Assembly: GCA_019155205.2 (NCBI GenBank)
Contig: JAHNZQ020000308.1
Span: 1,620,621 to 1,684,620, forward strand
DNA length: 64,000 nucleotides
Source: Gracilaria vermiculophylla
Taxonomy: Eukaryota; Rhodophyta; Florideophyceae; Gracilariales; Gracilariaceae
Reading direction: 5' to 3'
Shown: positions 9,107 through 20,896 of the stretch, piece by piece
Numbering within the stretch: the stretch's first letter is position 1
How the letters are laid out: each line of letters opens with the position of its first letter
Translations under genes and position numbers: made by a program
The notes under the pieces: generated by a model
The model's input: only the letters and a program-made list of their open reading frames with translations
Told to the model about the DNA's origin: nothing
Database searches by the model: none

Positions 9107-12100
9107 CAAACTCAGGACATGGAAATCAGGAGCAATTAATGCAGTTGTAATCTTCAAGGCCGCGCGACAAGGAGCTTGCGTAAGGCCTCGACTTAGTTTA
9201 CCGCATAGACGGAATTCACCACTGTTGTTGTCATACCGATGTCACACACAAGAAAATTTTCTGATGCATTGCTGAAAAGTTCGAATCTCTCGTTTGTGAT
9301 TACGTCAGGTCGATCTGAAAAGCAAACGACAAGCTCGGAGATCCGGAGCCCATCAGAAGGTCAAGATGAACGATGCCCTAGATCTTGTTCTAGATGGAAC
9401 CCATACCTTGTTCTAGTTTGGCTCTCTTTCAAACGTTCAAGCACCCGTGATAGTACAGTGCGAAGACTATCATTATCTTCATTGACAAAGAAAAGGCACT
9501 GATGGCCTTGCAAAGTTTTTCATTAATAGTCTTCAAACGTTTGTCGGACCTGCTTACACGACCGCGAAAGTCAGCTTTCGGTGTGCCTCAAAGTGCTTCT
9601 CCGCAAAATGTGGCCATGCAGAGGGTCGCCGGCAGTGAAAGTGTGCTGCAACTCACGTTGACACGTCGTCGCAAGGAACAAAACAATGGGCTTTCAGGCT
9701 CTGCCTCCTCCTCCCCCGGAGCACAGAATTTGCCTTTACTCGGGGCGCTATACATAGGGTTTTTCGTTCTGCGTGCGCCCTTTCGGCAGGCTGGCAATTA
9801 GGTGGCTTCTAATTGTCAGCACACTTCTGCGTCCGTTGGTTGAGCTAGGACGTAGACAGCTGTGTTGGTCCGCGAAACTTTTCAGCTCATCGCAACATAG
9901 TGGCAGACGTTTCCGTTTCACAAGATTACCAGAAGCTCAAGCATGCACATGAGACAAGCACTTAAAGCCATGGGCACAAGGGTAGATTGTCACAAACAGA
10001 TCAAGTAATTGTTGCACCAAATCCCCGTGGAAAACGTGAATAAAGTGCATGTTTCCGTTGCCGAGGCAAGTACCTGATATGAGACAATCCATTCCGATTC
10101 CAGTGTTACATATTTGGATTATATGAGTCAGTCCATCGTAACGAGCGGGTGATGATGACATACACACGCAAAGTACACCACTTTAATCGAAATGAATTTT
10201 AGAGTCTGGAATGCACTATCTGGAAAACCCCAGGCACCTGATGGACTCTTGATTGCCATTCTCTACGGCTAACGTTCATCGTATTCCCGTAGTCATACTA
10301 ATGAAATCTAACTTCGGATTGCAATCGCTTTTCGCAATCTTTTATCAGACAAAAAACCACCTTTTTATTCGCACTCTGAAAATCAAATAACCAATCCTGT
10401 GTTTTCTTCATTTACATTATTTTTTTGTTCATTGTTTTGAATGAGAAAGCAACAGTTCTTTGTATTGCTTTTTTCAGGCAAGATAAGCAGAACTTCTCTG
10501 CGTAATGGGCAGCAAAGTTCAACCTGCGAAATTGCTTTCTTCGGTTGAACATAACTGCAATCATCACGTTTCTGGTTAGGTCCTGAGCTTTTTTCTTTTC
10601 ATTAAAATCACCATATCGGACGTGGTTAGGAGAACATGACTGCAATCGGGAAATTTCCAACTAACTGCAATTCTTTAAATTGCGTGCCATGCCTGTTCTA
10701 GTTTGAAAACTTTTTCGCCAATGTCTACGCTCACGAATGTTTTGTTTAGCGTTGTTGAAAGTATACTCTTTTTTCCCCTGAAAGCCGAAACGAGTGTAGC
10801 TTACGCCAGTTTTCTAGCAAGACAAGCATTTGCGCTGTTGTTTGACAATAATTGGGTCGGCAAAATGAGGACACACCAGAACAGCTTGGCCATGCAAAAC
10901 ACAACTTTGAAGGAAAAACATAGACAGCCTCCTGCACAATGGTCTCGGAAACTAAAGGTGGATAGGGCTGAAACTCTTTTGATTGTGTTGTAATCGATTG
11001 CAATCCCGATAAATGCAATCAATGAATGTTCTCTTTTAGTATTACTTTAATTTAATGGCTTTTTCGAATGCAGTCTACCCAAAGATTGCAAATTGCATTT
11101 ATGAAAAGCTTCTAGCATACTTAAACGCCTTACCATTTTAGTTCCTCGAATAAACCACAACCCCGATTCTTTTTCTGATTATTACTTCGGCTTTCCATAG
11201 AAATGACATCATCACGGACTGCTTGGAAATGAGAAATTCAAAAATAATGAGGCACTTGGGTTTTTGCGATTGAAAAAAAGGATTTTAAATGAACGAGGTA
11301 CTTAGGAAGCGTTGGAAGATCTGAAGACGGCAATCATGGCAATGGTTTGATAATTGAGAGGTGATGGTTAGTACATTGCTTTTTGGTAGTGAAGAAAGAA
11401 GGAATTTTCGTTGTAGTGAAAATATTGCAAGTTGATGGAAAACGCTGTGAATTGGTTGCAATCGATTGCGGGATTACCTACAAATATGCGCCACCATCCC
11501 CATCAAAAATATCCAGCCCTGGGAGTGGCCGTTCACAAAAGTTCATCATCAAACAAAGAGGTGGCACGAACATGAAAGTGCAAAAAAGAAAGTACAACTT
11601 TCAAACGGGTATTTCTTTAAAAAAAAGAAATATCAGTCAGCGCACCGGCGAGGTTGTTTGTAAAGCTCCATGTAGACGAAAATACTAGATCTTTGTGCTC
11701 ATTGCGGCTTTTGGCTTTCTATTCGTAAGCTGTAGTAGAGCTTTGAGAGAAAGCTGTTCTGTAAAAAGGCCAACGATTCTTGGGAATCATGTCGAATTAA
11801 AACTTGAATGTCTAGTCTGACTTTAGCAAGCGATTCTCAGTAGCTCTCGCCTTCGTGGTATGGTGTTTGGGTATCGAAGCACAACATATTGAACATCCTT
11901 TTTTGCATTTGTGGCGCACTTGCAGCGCAGTACACCTTTGTTTCCGACATAGGTTGATCGAGATGCATGGACGGCGCATGTTTTGTAAAAAAAAAAAGAG
12001 AGAAAAAAGTCGGGCGGGCAGGTCTTACGAGATCGGGTGGAATGGAAACAGTGGGGCAGCTCTAGTAGGCAGAGAGGAGCTCAAGTGAATATGACGGCGA

Positions 12101-13560
12101 GATGAAGCTAGGATGGTGAAAACTGTTGTGGTGGTGGAATGGGAGACAAAAAATGGAAAGCTTAGGATGAGATGGACGCATTGGGTGCAGATATACCATT
12201 GAGAATGAGTTGGGAAAGCATGATGCAGTTGAGATAGAGGAGCAACTGGGACATTGGAGTAGTGTGTGAGACGAAGACTAAGTGTTGAGGCGATGATGGT
12301 GGAATCCTGATACAGCGAAATTTTTATCACCCCCGCGTGTTAAAGCTCCGTTCATCGTTTGACATACAGAGAAAGCGGTCTTTCTCGTAAACTCATTCTC
12401 TTGAAGTACAGTGAAAAAAAGAAGCAGTTTTGAATTTGACAACGCACATCCACAATGATCCCCTTCTTTATGGTTCACTGATGCTCATCAAGAAGCGGCT
12501 GGAGATCTTCATATGGTACAGGTAGTTCTCTGTATCGAAAAAGGCCAAAAACGTTCTCAGACTTTCATTTGTCAACCACGAAAGACAAAGATATTAGGAA
12601 TATATGAGTTCTTCCGGTTGAAGCGGCAAGCATGGTTGTGCATATAATTTCTTTCCGTTCGAAATAGGTTGTACACAAAATCCTTGAACAGTGCTATCTG
12701 AACACAAACAATTACCCACCGATGTTCGAATGGGAAGCTTCTACAGTGCATATGAGCGGACTTATACTATGTACACCCTTCTGGACCACCAAAAGATATC
12801 CTTCACGGAAGCGATTTTCTAGTTACTCCACCCGTTCTCGGAAAAAAAACTCCTTTCCATTGAAGCAGAAGACTCAGGAAAACGATTCGCTCCTTGATGC
12901 GAACCATAAAACGATGAACATGAGCATATGGGTATAAAAATGGTAACTGACGATGGAGGATAGTATATGGGTGTAAGATATGCTCTGCTTAACACACGCT
13001 GATAACAATAACAACCAGGAATCGCTTCCCATCATGATTCAACCGAGTTGCATCTGCATCCCGACACGAGCCATTTTCGAAACCTAGATACCTTTTGAAC
13101 GAGCGCGAATGTATACAGAATCGGCGTGTCTGCTATTTCGACCCAGTCATGCAAGACATGTGCCGATAAAGACAGCACATGCGCAAAAAGTTTACCAGTG
13201 CTGGGCATAACCGCTTATTTAAAAAACCTCGACATTGAGACTGAATGAAAAAGCCATGAAAATGACGACATGAACAGACAACATTTCTTTGCGATATAAA
13301 CAAAGCTAAAGCACAGAGTTGCGTTCAGGTGATAAACGAAAAAGAAAGCGTCGTCACGATAAGGGTCGAGGGGCTAAGCATACACACGACAGAATTAGTT
13401 CTGAAACAGCATTGCGCAAAATTCATTGCGGATTACAAGATGGGGCGGTTTAGAATGAAATTCATACCCATGTACCTGCTCAACCTAAAATACACACCGG
13501 CGTGTCGCAACATGGTCCCAAGCTCGATGGTTCTTGTCTCACGCAGTGTAATCTGGTATC
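9107..13560. other. Gene desert of about 4.5 kb
   Basis: I find no protein I recognise on either strand. Open frames reach about 100 codons (for example 9502-9801 and 11383-11688, plus strand) but have no motifs. Around 11985-12300 the plus strand is strongly purine-rich (A-run, then repeated GAGATGG/GGTGG words), giving a long serine/leucine-rich frame on the other strand that I treat as chance. This may be old, decayed transposon sequence next to the recombinase element. Confidence 0.5.
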
Positions 13561-14505
13561 TCACAGGATCTTTGTCATATGGGCGCTAAGATACTTTGTG
13601 ACATCCATGTTTGTTACTGACTTGGAACCGTTAAATATAGCCATGAGCTTCTCATCACATAAGATTTTCTTTCCATCATCAGGGTCCTTGAGCTCATGCT
13701 CTCGGATATACTGCCATATCTTCTTCACAACGTCGGTTCGAGAAAGCTGGGACTCACCACATACTGCACTGAGGGCTTCAGAAAGCTGCATTGGTTTGGA
13801 AAAGGCGGTCTTCCGCGGGCGGTCCGGATCAGACTTGTCGTGTTTAGGTCGTTTCGGCGGACGCGGTTGTGGCGGATTCAGGGCCTCTTGCTGCTTTCGT
13901 ATGATCTTTTCTTGAATTATTTTTTCCTCACACTTCTTTGCCAACTCCTGGATGTGCTCATCACACTCCTCAGGCTTCAGAACGAGACCGGCAACGATTT
14001 TGGCAAGAGAAAAATACGTGAAATTGTCTACGGACAAGGCGGCCTTCAAAGCGTCGTCGCAAATGATGATACGACGGTCTGTTGGATTGTTGAGATTGTG
14101 CTCTTTGGCATAAGCGGCGATTCTCTTTGGGATGTGGGAACGCGAGATGACAACCTCTCCCATGAAGTTTGCCAACGGCTCGGAGAGCACGACTGCACGT
14201 TCTAGACCGGTGAGCTTTATTGGCTTCGGTGGTTTGGGCTCGGACGTGGAAGATTTTCTCTTCGATGGCTTTGCAGTCGACGGTCGATCAGGCTTTTGGT
14301 CCGGCTCGTCTGGTTGAAAGGAGGCGAGAAAGTCGTCAATCTTGCTGCGAATCAAGGGCTTCTGCTCTTGGAGCTGGGAGAGAGGCAGGGCGAGTTTATC
14401 GCTGAGCATGGAGATGACCATTCGCAGGGTTATACGTTCCAAATCATTGTTGCGCAGGATGTCGTTGATAGCTTTGGTAAGGGTTTCCTCGGAAGGGGCA
14501 GTCAT
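13561..14505 (-). CDS. DEK_C and double SWIB/MDM2 domain protein (UAF30-like)
   Basis: This intronless protein of 314 residues has three modules. Residues ~5-58 (EETLTKAINDILRNNDLERI...) form a DEK C-terminal-like helical domain. A basic proline/lysine linker follows. Residues ~96-172 (TGLERAVVLSEPLANFMGE, IPKRIAAYAKEHNLNNPTDR, IICDDALKAAL) are a first SWIB domain and residues ~236-311 (MQLSEALSAVCGESQLSRTD, KKIWQYIREHELKDPDDGKK, ILCDEKLMAIF) a second. The KKIWQYI..H.L.DP signature is typical. DEK_C plus SWIB is the architecture of yeast Uaf30/Tri1, which act in RNA polymerase I upstream activation and chromatin; plants have similar SWIB proteins. Nuclear chromatin function is inferred. It is divergent from the CpcS gene. 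Confidence 0.9.
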   Translation of the reverse strand: MTAPSEETLTKAINDILRNNDLERITLRMVISMLSDKLALPLSQLQEQKPLIRSKIDDFLASFQPDEPDQKPDRPSTAKPSKRKSSTSEPKPPKPIKLTGLERAVVLSEPLANFMGEVVISRSHIPKRIAAYAKEHNLNNPTDRRIIICDDALKAALSVDNFTYFSLAKIVAGLVLKPEECDEHIQELAKKCEEKIIQEKIIRKQQEALNPPQPRPPKRPKHDKSDPDRPRKTAFSKPMQLSEALSAVCGESQLSRTDVVKKIWQYIREHELKDPDDGKKILCDEKLMAIFNGSKSVTNMDVTKYLSAHMTKIL

Positions 14506-15442
14506 GGCTGGGGGTTGAGATAAGGCCGCGGAGGCGATGGTGGGTGGTTCAGTAGAAGCTGAGATAGAAATAGTGGGGCTTGACGTGCAGTGAAAGCGGA
14601 TGGTACTTTGAGGGCGCGGAGGGCCACGCTCCGAGGGAAGCGGAAGGGCGAGCGCAAAGCGAGTCGATGGATAAGGAGCGCCACGCCGGCTAGAAAAGTT
14701 GGGTTTCTGGCTAGTATATGGGTGCCCTGGCGCGCTGCGCTAGTGGAGGGCACATGGAGCATATACAGACGCCTGTTTGAAGGCAGATTGTTTGAATATA
14801 AAAGCGCACTGCCGTTCTGCGCGTTTTGGTTCGCGGGCGGCGGGTGATTGCGATTCGCGCGCAACCGAACGCCCGCCAGCCTGTTTCTACACAGATCACG
14901 CAGCCGCGCGGAAAATTAACGCAAAATTGGGCAGCTGTGATGCGCCCAAATTCCTAGTGAAATTGTCGGAGTTTTTGTTAACTTCCCCCATGCGGGGCCG
15001 TCCCAGCGGGATCCCGCGCCACCCGATTTGGCGCTGCGTTCTGGCCGTTCCCCCTGCCGAAGCCGCAGTCTCCGTTTGCCCTCTCGCGCGTCCCGCTGCC
15101 CAGCCGCCTCCGCGGTCTCGCACTAGAGCTTGCTGCACGCTCACCCGTCAGCTCGCGCTCTGAGAACTGTGCACGTGGCACTAAGATGGATCAGCATCAT
15201 TTATACTGTAAGTAATCAGAACAAGATCTCCCACGATGTACACAATCTCGTCAAGAAATCTTCAGTGATGGCACAGTACTGTACTGATTTTTAGCGAGAG
15301 CTATACCTATGCCAAATATCGAGCTTCCAGCTGAAGTCTTAGTAATTGCATGCTGGTCAAGTTCCTTACCGCTCTTGAAGAAGCTCAGTCTCCACCATTT
15401 GCGAAAGCACGACGCGTCTCGTCTTGCGCTTTTCTCTATAAC
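14506..15442. other. Divergent promoter region, SWIB / CpcS
   Basis: Nearly 940 bp lies between the two start codons. The left half is GC-rich and supports several overlapping frames on both strands, none with a recognisable motif. No RNA gene seen. Confidence 0.5.
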
Positions 15443-16240
15443 ATGGCTGCCTCTTTTGTTCCGAGCACTGCGCTCCGTCTCACCAGTGCTCCGCCTGGGT
15501 CCCAGACCTCGTTTACCTGCAGGCGTACGACGCGCCGTGCTGTGGTTTCATCGCAAACAAGCATGAAATTGGGCATCGATGTTGCGCAGACCCCCGTCCC
15601 AATCGACGGCACCGGCTTGCCAGCGCCCAAGTCATATGAAAGTGCCTCGCAGTCACTGGCATCTTTTCACGAGTACTTCGCCTGCATGTCCGGCACCTGG
15701 AACTCTGAGAGAACTTATCATTATCAGCTACCTACTGTGGCGCGAGAGGAATCACAGACCACTTTTGACGTTAAACGACTACAACCGTCGGAGGTGACCA
15801 AGGTTCTTGAAAGCAACGGGGACACCACTGCATTGCTATCCACTGAGCAAAAGCAAAATACCCAAGGTTTCAATGTATCATTCTTAACACGTATGGAATC
15901 ACAGTCTGAACTAGTGCGTTCTTCAACCAATCTCGCGTTTGTACCTAATTCCATTCTCCCAAATGGCATTGTACTCGGAGATTATTATCGCGACCTCGGT
16001 TATGAAGAGACAGCCCCTGTGAAGGCATCGTTTTCGTTTGATTGTGCCAAGATGGAACTCACCATGACCACCTTCTATACACGCGTCGTGTCGGTTGACC
16101 AGATTAGCTTGATTAATCTGGGTACCCGGCTGAGGCGCATTGTAAACTACGTTCGTCCACCAGCCGGCAAGCCAATTACCGTTGTGGCGCTAGTCGGATT
16201 TGGAATTGAACGCAAATCTTTACAGAGATTGGTTTCATAA
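15443..16240 (+). CDS. cpcS: Phycobilin lyase, CpcS/CpeS family, plastid-targeted
   Basis: I choose ATG 15443, giving 265 residues whose N-terminus (MAASFVPSTALRLTSAPPGS, then QTSFTCRRTTRR) is a plausible red-algal plastid transit peptide; the open frame extends 31 codons further upstream without sense. The mature part follows the CpcS/CpeS lipocalin fold: SFHEYFACMSGTWNSERTYH matches the family's opening helix and W..R..H strand, then ...GDYYRDLGYEETAPVKASF and LINLGTRLRRIVNYV near the end, corresponding to the 'NLRLRT' strand. CpcS-type lyases attach phycocyanobilin or phycoerythrobilin to a cysteine of phycobiliprotein subunits (Cys84-type sites), so this enzyme would serve phycobilisome assembly in the chloroplast stroma. 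The C-terminus ends in VALVGFGIERK where many members have a SFCSEIR-like strand. Nuclear location with transit peptide fits a red alga; cryptophytes also carry such genes but are intron-rich. Confidence 0.85.
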   Translation: MAASFVPSTALRLTSAPPGSQTSFTCRRTTRRAVVSSQTSMKLGIDVAQTPVPIDGTGLPAPKSYESASQSLASFHEYFACMSGTWNSERTYHYQLPTVAREESQTTFDVKRLQPSEVTKVLESNGDTTALLSTEQKQNTQGFNVSFLTRMESQSELVRSSTNLAFVPNSILPNGIVLGDYYRDLGYEETAPVKASFSFDCAKMELTMTTFYTRVVSVDQISLINLGTRLRRIVNYVRPPAGKPITVVALVGFGIERKSLQRLVS

Positions 16241-17326
16241 GAGCTACGTAGCAGCTAGCTTGTTGCTTTTGATGACGCATATTTGTGCGACGAGATTATG
16301 TACTTGTGTAAGTTCTAAAGATGAAACGCCTTGGATATCCTCGGACATATCACAACCACAATCTACGTCTGCATTCTTTAAGCGCAAAAATCTGAGTCAA
16401 CGAGAGTCTGATACCTCTCGATAGCATCACGGTGGCGAAAGGGCAGCCTCGAAAGGTTACCAATGTGACTCCTCAAGTACTTCATGAGCGGCGTGTCAAA
16501 TGGGCAGATACGCATTTTTCATACGCATTTTTCAGTACAGTATTTCCATGGGATGGCGTGTGAAGTTTTCATGTACCTTAAATAACGCTTCGCCTGCAAG
16601 TGCTATTGCATGCACGTTTCGAGAAGAAAATTGTAAACTGGGCCTTGTTCGCGTACAACTGAATCTATTTCTCTAGCATTAACCAGAGAATCCAGAATGC
16701 AGCGGGCATCCCACAGATCTATGCTCGCTTTTCCGAAAGCAAAATGTCATTGCTTCTGAAGGGATGGGCGTGGGTGTACACTGAGGCATGCTCCGCAACC
16801 GTGTAGATTTTGCGTGAATCAGAGTAAACAATCGCGCAGTTGGACGCCTTAACCCCTTTGACGCTGTGTCGTGCACACGGAGCGCGTAGAAGCCGTTCGC
16901 ATCTCAATCCTTATCGTGGAAAAGCTGCCATTCGCGAGACGAGCTCAGGATCGATCCAGATCGTAACGGCCCGTTACACAAAATTTATTGGCCACAGCCG
17001 AGGTACAAGGGTAGGTTACTGTGCAATGGTCCCAAACCGGCTCCGAAGGTGGGTATCTCTGACATCTCCTCTCACGTGCCTGCCGCAATACTCGCCAGAT
17101 TCTACACCGTAGTTTTGTTACGTCAACACACAGTTATCCACATTTCATCCTCTTCTCTACCGGGCCCAACAGAATTGACCGCAAAAGACTTACTAATGTC
17201 TATCGCGGCTATCTGGCTGGAATACGCACCGGACACTGCCCTTACTCCGTTATCACCAATCGGCCCTCCCCTCACACACTGTTCAAGTCACTCTACCTCC
17301 TACTTGCTTTCTCAGGTGTTATAAAA
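16241..17326. other. Intergenic
   Basis: No recognisable gene. A 13-bp unit ATACGCATTTTTC is tandemly duplicated at 16508-16533. Pyrimidine-rich sequence precedes the alanine aminotransferase start at 17327. Confidence 0.5.
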
Positions 17327-18976
17327 ATGGCTTCCTTGCGGTCGTTCATGTTTCACACAACCCCAGCTCTCACACGCCAGCTATCAGCGATGTCTTCCTC
17401 CATCCGCTTCAATCCTATGTTTCACCGCGATTCGGTTCCAGGTAACAGAGACTCCAGTTCTTCAGCGACTTCGGCGCAACAGGCTCCTGAATATGCCAAA
17501 GTTGGTAACAGAGACTCTAGTTCTTCAGCGACTTCGGCGCAACAGGCTCCTGAATATGCCAAAGTTCTTCGCACAGAAACGGGTCTGAACAAAGCTTTAC
17601 AGGACATGCAATACGCGGTTCGAGGTGAGCTTGTTCTTCGAGCACACAAATTATCTCATCGACTGGAGAACGGAGAAAAACTTCCCTTCTCGGAGGTGAC
17701 TTATTGCAATATAGGCAATCCGCAATCTGTCGGTCAAAACCCTGTGTCCTTCCTTCGGCAAAGCATAGCTGCTGTTGCATACCCTTCTCTTCTCGAATCT
17801 GAACATTTTTCGTCCGATATCATCAAAAGAGCCGAAACGTTCTTGGAACGGTGCAAAAGTGTTGGGGCTTATTCCGAGAGCAAAGGAGTGGATTTCGTCC
17901 GAAAGCGAGTGGCCAAGGCAATTGAAGAAAGGGATGGATATGCGTCGGATCCAGATTTGATCTTTCTGTCAAACGGTGCCAGTGACGCTGTCAAGTCAAT
18001 CCTCCAAATTACCATAAGACATTCGGAAGACGGTGTTCTAATACCAATTCCTCAATACCCACTGTATTCTGCCACATTGACCGCTCTTTCCGGTAGACAA
18101 GTTGGGTACTATTTGGATGAAGAACACGGATGGGCCCTCAGCATTGATGAACTCAAGAAAAGCCTAAATGAAGCACGGAAGCAAGGTACTCAGGTTCGGG
18201 CAATAGTTGTTATCAATCCAGGAAACCCAACAGGCCAGGTACTCTCAGAGGAGAACATGAAGGATATAATTAGCTTTTGCGAAGCAGAAAACTTGGTTCT
18301 CATGGCTGATGAAGTGTACCAAAACAATGTCTACGTAGAGAACAAACCTTTCGTGTCTTTCAAAAAGGTCGTTTGTGATATGCAAAGCTCTGTCGAACTT
18401 GCTAGCTTTCACAGCATCTCCAAAGGGGTTATTGGGGAATGCGGATTACGCGGAGGATATGTCGAGTTGTACAACACTGAACATGAAATGAACGAGCTTC
18501 TCAATAAGGTGTGTTCCATTTCACTTTGCTCAAATCTTATTGGACAGTACGCCGTTGACTTGATGATGACACCGCCAAAAGAAGATGAAGATTCTTTTGC
18601 CTTGTACAAGAAGGAAACAGATGGTATCTACAATGACCTTCGGATCAAAGCACAGAAGCTCTGCGAAGGACTTAATTCTCTTGAAGGCGTGACCTGCAAT
18701 GATTCTGAAGGTGCGATGTATCTCTTCCCACAAATACGCATACCGAGGAAAGCAATAGAGGAAGCAAAGAATCGAGGATATACCTGTGCCGATGTCCTAT
18801 ACTGCATGGAGCTTCTTGAAGAGACTGGTATTTGTGTTGTTCCAGGGTCAGGATTCGGACAGCGTGAAGGAACTTACCACTTTCGAACAACTTTTTTGCC
18901 TACGCGAGAAAAGATAGATCACGTTGTGGAAGGCATACGGACGTTCCATGATCGATTCCTCCGCAGATACTCGTAG
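17327..18976 (+). CDS. Alanine aminotransferase
   Basis: This intronless 549-residue protein is a class I/II PLP-dependent aminotransferase of the alanine aminotransferase type, interconverting alanine + 2-oxoglutarate and pyruvate + glutamate. Visible signatures: GELVLRAHKLSHRLENGEKL and the CNIGNPQ box near the N-terminus of the core, VINPGNPTGQVLSEENM, MADEVYQNNVY, and the Schiff-base lysine in SFHSISKGVIGECGLRGGY (Lys ~366). The GECG.RGGY stretch is characteristic of ALT rather than aspartate aminotransferase. The first ~75 residues are serine- and arginine-containing and probably an organelle presequence, with an internal MSSSIRF that could be an alternative start. This leader contains a 63-bp in-frame tandem duplication (17441-17566). 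The overall length is slightly above the usual 480-540 because of that leader. Confidence 0.95.
   Translation: MASLRSFMFHTTPALTRQLSAMSSSIRFNPMFHRDSVPGNRDSSSSATSAQQAPEYAKVGNRDSSSSATSAQQAPEYAKVLRTETGLNKALQDMQYAVRGELVLRAHKLSHRLENGEKLPFSEVTYCNIGNPQSVGQNPVSFLRQSIAAVAYPSLLESEHFSSDIIKRAETFLERCKSVGAYSESKGVDFVRKRVAKAIEERDGYASDPDLIFLSNGASDAVKSILQITIRHSEDGVLIPIPQYPLYSATLTALSGRQVGYYLDEEHGWALSIDELKKSLNEARKQGTQVRAIVVINPGNPTGQVLSEENMKDIISFCEAENLVLMADEVYQNNVYVENKPFVSFKKVVCDMQSSVELASFHSISKGVIGECGLRGGYVELYNTEHEMNELLNKVCSISLCSNLIGQYAVDLMMTPPKEDEDSFALYKKETDGIYNDLRIKAQKLCEGLNSLEGVTCNDSEGAMYLFPQIRIPRKAIEEAKNRGYTCADVLYCMELLEETGICVVPGSGFGQREGTYHFRTTFLPTREKIDHVVEGIRTFHDRFLRRYS
17441..17566 (+). repeat. 63-bp in-frame tandem duplication in ALT leader
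   Basis: Two 63-bp copies, 17441-17503 and 17504-17566, differ at one base (C at 17455, T at 17518), a silent change. Each encodes 21 residues including SSSSATSAQQAPEYAKV. It lies before the conserved core so catalysis should not be affected. Confidence 0.95.
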
Positions 18977-19197
18977 ATAAATGCAGAATTGCTCTCCTCT
19001 GCACCCCAGACGTGGTCCACCATGCGGATAGAGCCGAAGAGAATAGAATCTTGCGAAGCAAACACTTTCGTTCAAGCTTGCATCTATCATTATAATCGGT
19101 AGACATCTAGTATTAGGACAGCAGCGTTCTTAGTTTGTTGTTAACAGTTACACAAAAAGCAATGATTGACCCGGTGTACACAAGTCCCGGGTTATAC

Positions 19198-20896
19198 TCA
19201 CTGCCAATGCTTGCCGTATATCCGCCGCCGAACATGAGCAGATTTGGGTAAAGGAATTGCGTATATCCAGGGGCTCCAATAGAAGAAGGCAAGCAAAACA
19301 AGAGCACAGATAATCGCAGAAACATAGCTTTGAGAGCGTTGAGATGGAATTGCGTCAATCAAATTTGCAGTCCCCAGCAGTGCATAGAACAGGGGAGGAA
19401 GATAATGATACAGAAAAGTGCACCGTGCCACTTCTGCATAACGTCGACAGTTTGTCAATGAAAGGAATAAAAAATGCAATTAGCTGTTAGACGATAATCC
19501 GCCGCGATATTTCTGTAGGAAAATAACAGGAATGCGTGTACTTACCAAGATATGGTACCAAATTGAGAACAAATGCAACCAAAAAGACAGCACCACGGGC
19601 CAGAAAGGCCTGAAGCTTACGATTGATGGTACGGCTCAAAGGCGACTTGGTTTTCCACACCAGAACAGTACAGAATACGAAGACAAACGTAAGGAGCCAC
19701 ACGAGAGTGATTACAGTCACAATGGGATTAACTATAGCATATATCTTTTCGTTGTTCCACTGGACTTCAGGATTGAGTTCATTGTAGAGCAAAAGGCCTC
19801 TCATATTAATGACCCATTGCCACCATCTGCTCTCCCAGCGATGACGAACGGTAATGCCTTTGTTTGCTTTGTACATTTGATGATTGAGGTAGACAAAATT
19901 GCGCCAAAACCCATCCGGTTTGGCATTGGCGTTGTAGTGGGTTCCATTGATCAATGTACGTTGGAAGGATATTTTCATGAACGCATCTCCAGCGCCGCTG
20001 AACACAAGGATGCGGAAGTGAAGCCAAAATAGTGAGACGTAGAGAGTAAGAGCGACACAGGCGGCCATGATGATATGATTGGGAGCGAGTGGTCTGTTAG
20101 TGAAAGGGCGGGCGGTGAGGGAGATGATGGCGACGAGAGCTGGTGTAACGAGAGCGGTCCACTTGACGCTGAGAGCCGCTGCGCCAGACACAGCTGTGGC
20201 AAGCACCCATCGAGTGCGACGGTGAGATGGAGATCGCCACATGCGCAATGCACAGAAAAGGCAGAGTGCCATGAAGAACAGAAGCTGCGCATCGCACAAC
20301 ACAAGACGGCTCTCAATGACAGACAAATGCTCCAGGGCGTGAATGAAGGCAGGCACCACACTGGCCGGAAAGGAGAGCCCCAGAGTTCGACAAATAAGAT
20401 AGGTCAAGGGCGATACAGCGGAGCCAAATAAAGCGCTGGTGAGTCGCAACGGCACGTATGGTTGGGTGCCGAACATCTCGCCGTTGAGGTCATACTTGAG
20501 ATGCGGGGCGCCGCAAAACAGGTACGTGACGAGCAGGAAAACAAGCTTGCCGAGCGGCGGGTGTATATCAAAAAAATAGCGACGATAGTAGTATGCGGAA
20601 GTAAACCTGAGAAAATGCACTTCGTCGAACACGACGCTGGGCGGATACGAAATGCGGTACAGGCGAACTACAAGCGCCAGAGCGAAGAGCGCCGGGGCGA
20701 CGAAGGGCTCGATTGGGAGGGGATCTGGCGGGGCGGGCGGCAGCAGAGCCGCACAACGAATTGGAGTCGGCGACGGCGACGACGACAGCGACAACGGTGG
20801 TGGGGGGGCTGGGGCTGAGAGCGAGCGATATAGACGGCGAAGTCGCAGGCGCACGCGGATGAGCGATGCAATGACGCTGTGACGCATGGCACTCAT
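19198..20896 (-). CDS. Protein O-mannosyltransferase (PMT family), two exons, no MIR region
   Basis: Exons are 20896-19546 and 19433-19198 with a 112-bp intron (GTAAG...GCAG). They join CCATATCTTG to AAGTGGCAC so that VPYL is followed by EVARCTFLYHYLPPLFY, the conserved late PMT helix. The 528-residue product is polytopic. Early loop 1 carries the catalytic Asp-Glu in VVFDEVHF (about residues 91-92), then FFDIHPPLGKLV, both diagnostic of PMTs, which transfer mannose from dolichyl-phosphate mannose to Ser/Thr in the ER lumen. PMTs are usually 700-900 residues with an MIR domain in the large lumenal loop; here FQRTLINGTHYNANAKPDGF runs almost directly into HRWESRWWQWVINMRGLLLY, so the MIR region is absent. 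The first ATG is 20896; a second at 20887 is equally good. The proline/serine-rich N-terminus is GC-biased. Confidence 0.85.

Noticed and set aside
12025..12330. Ser/Leu/His-rich 101-codon minus-strand frame
   Set aside because: Produced by the purine-rich plus strand; no recognisable domain.
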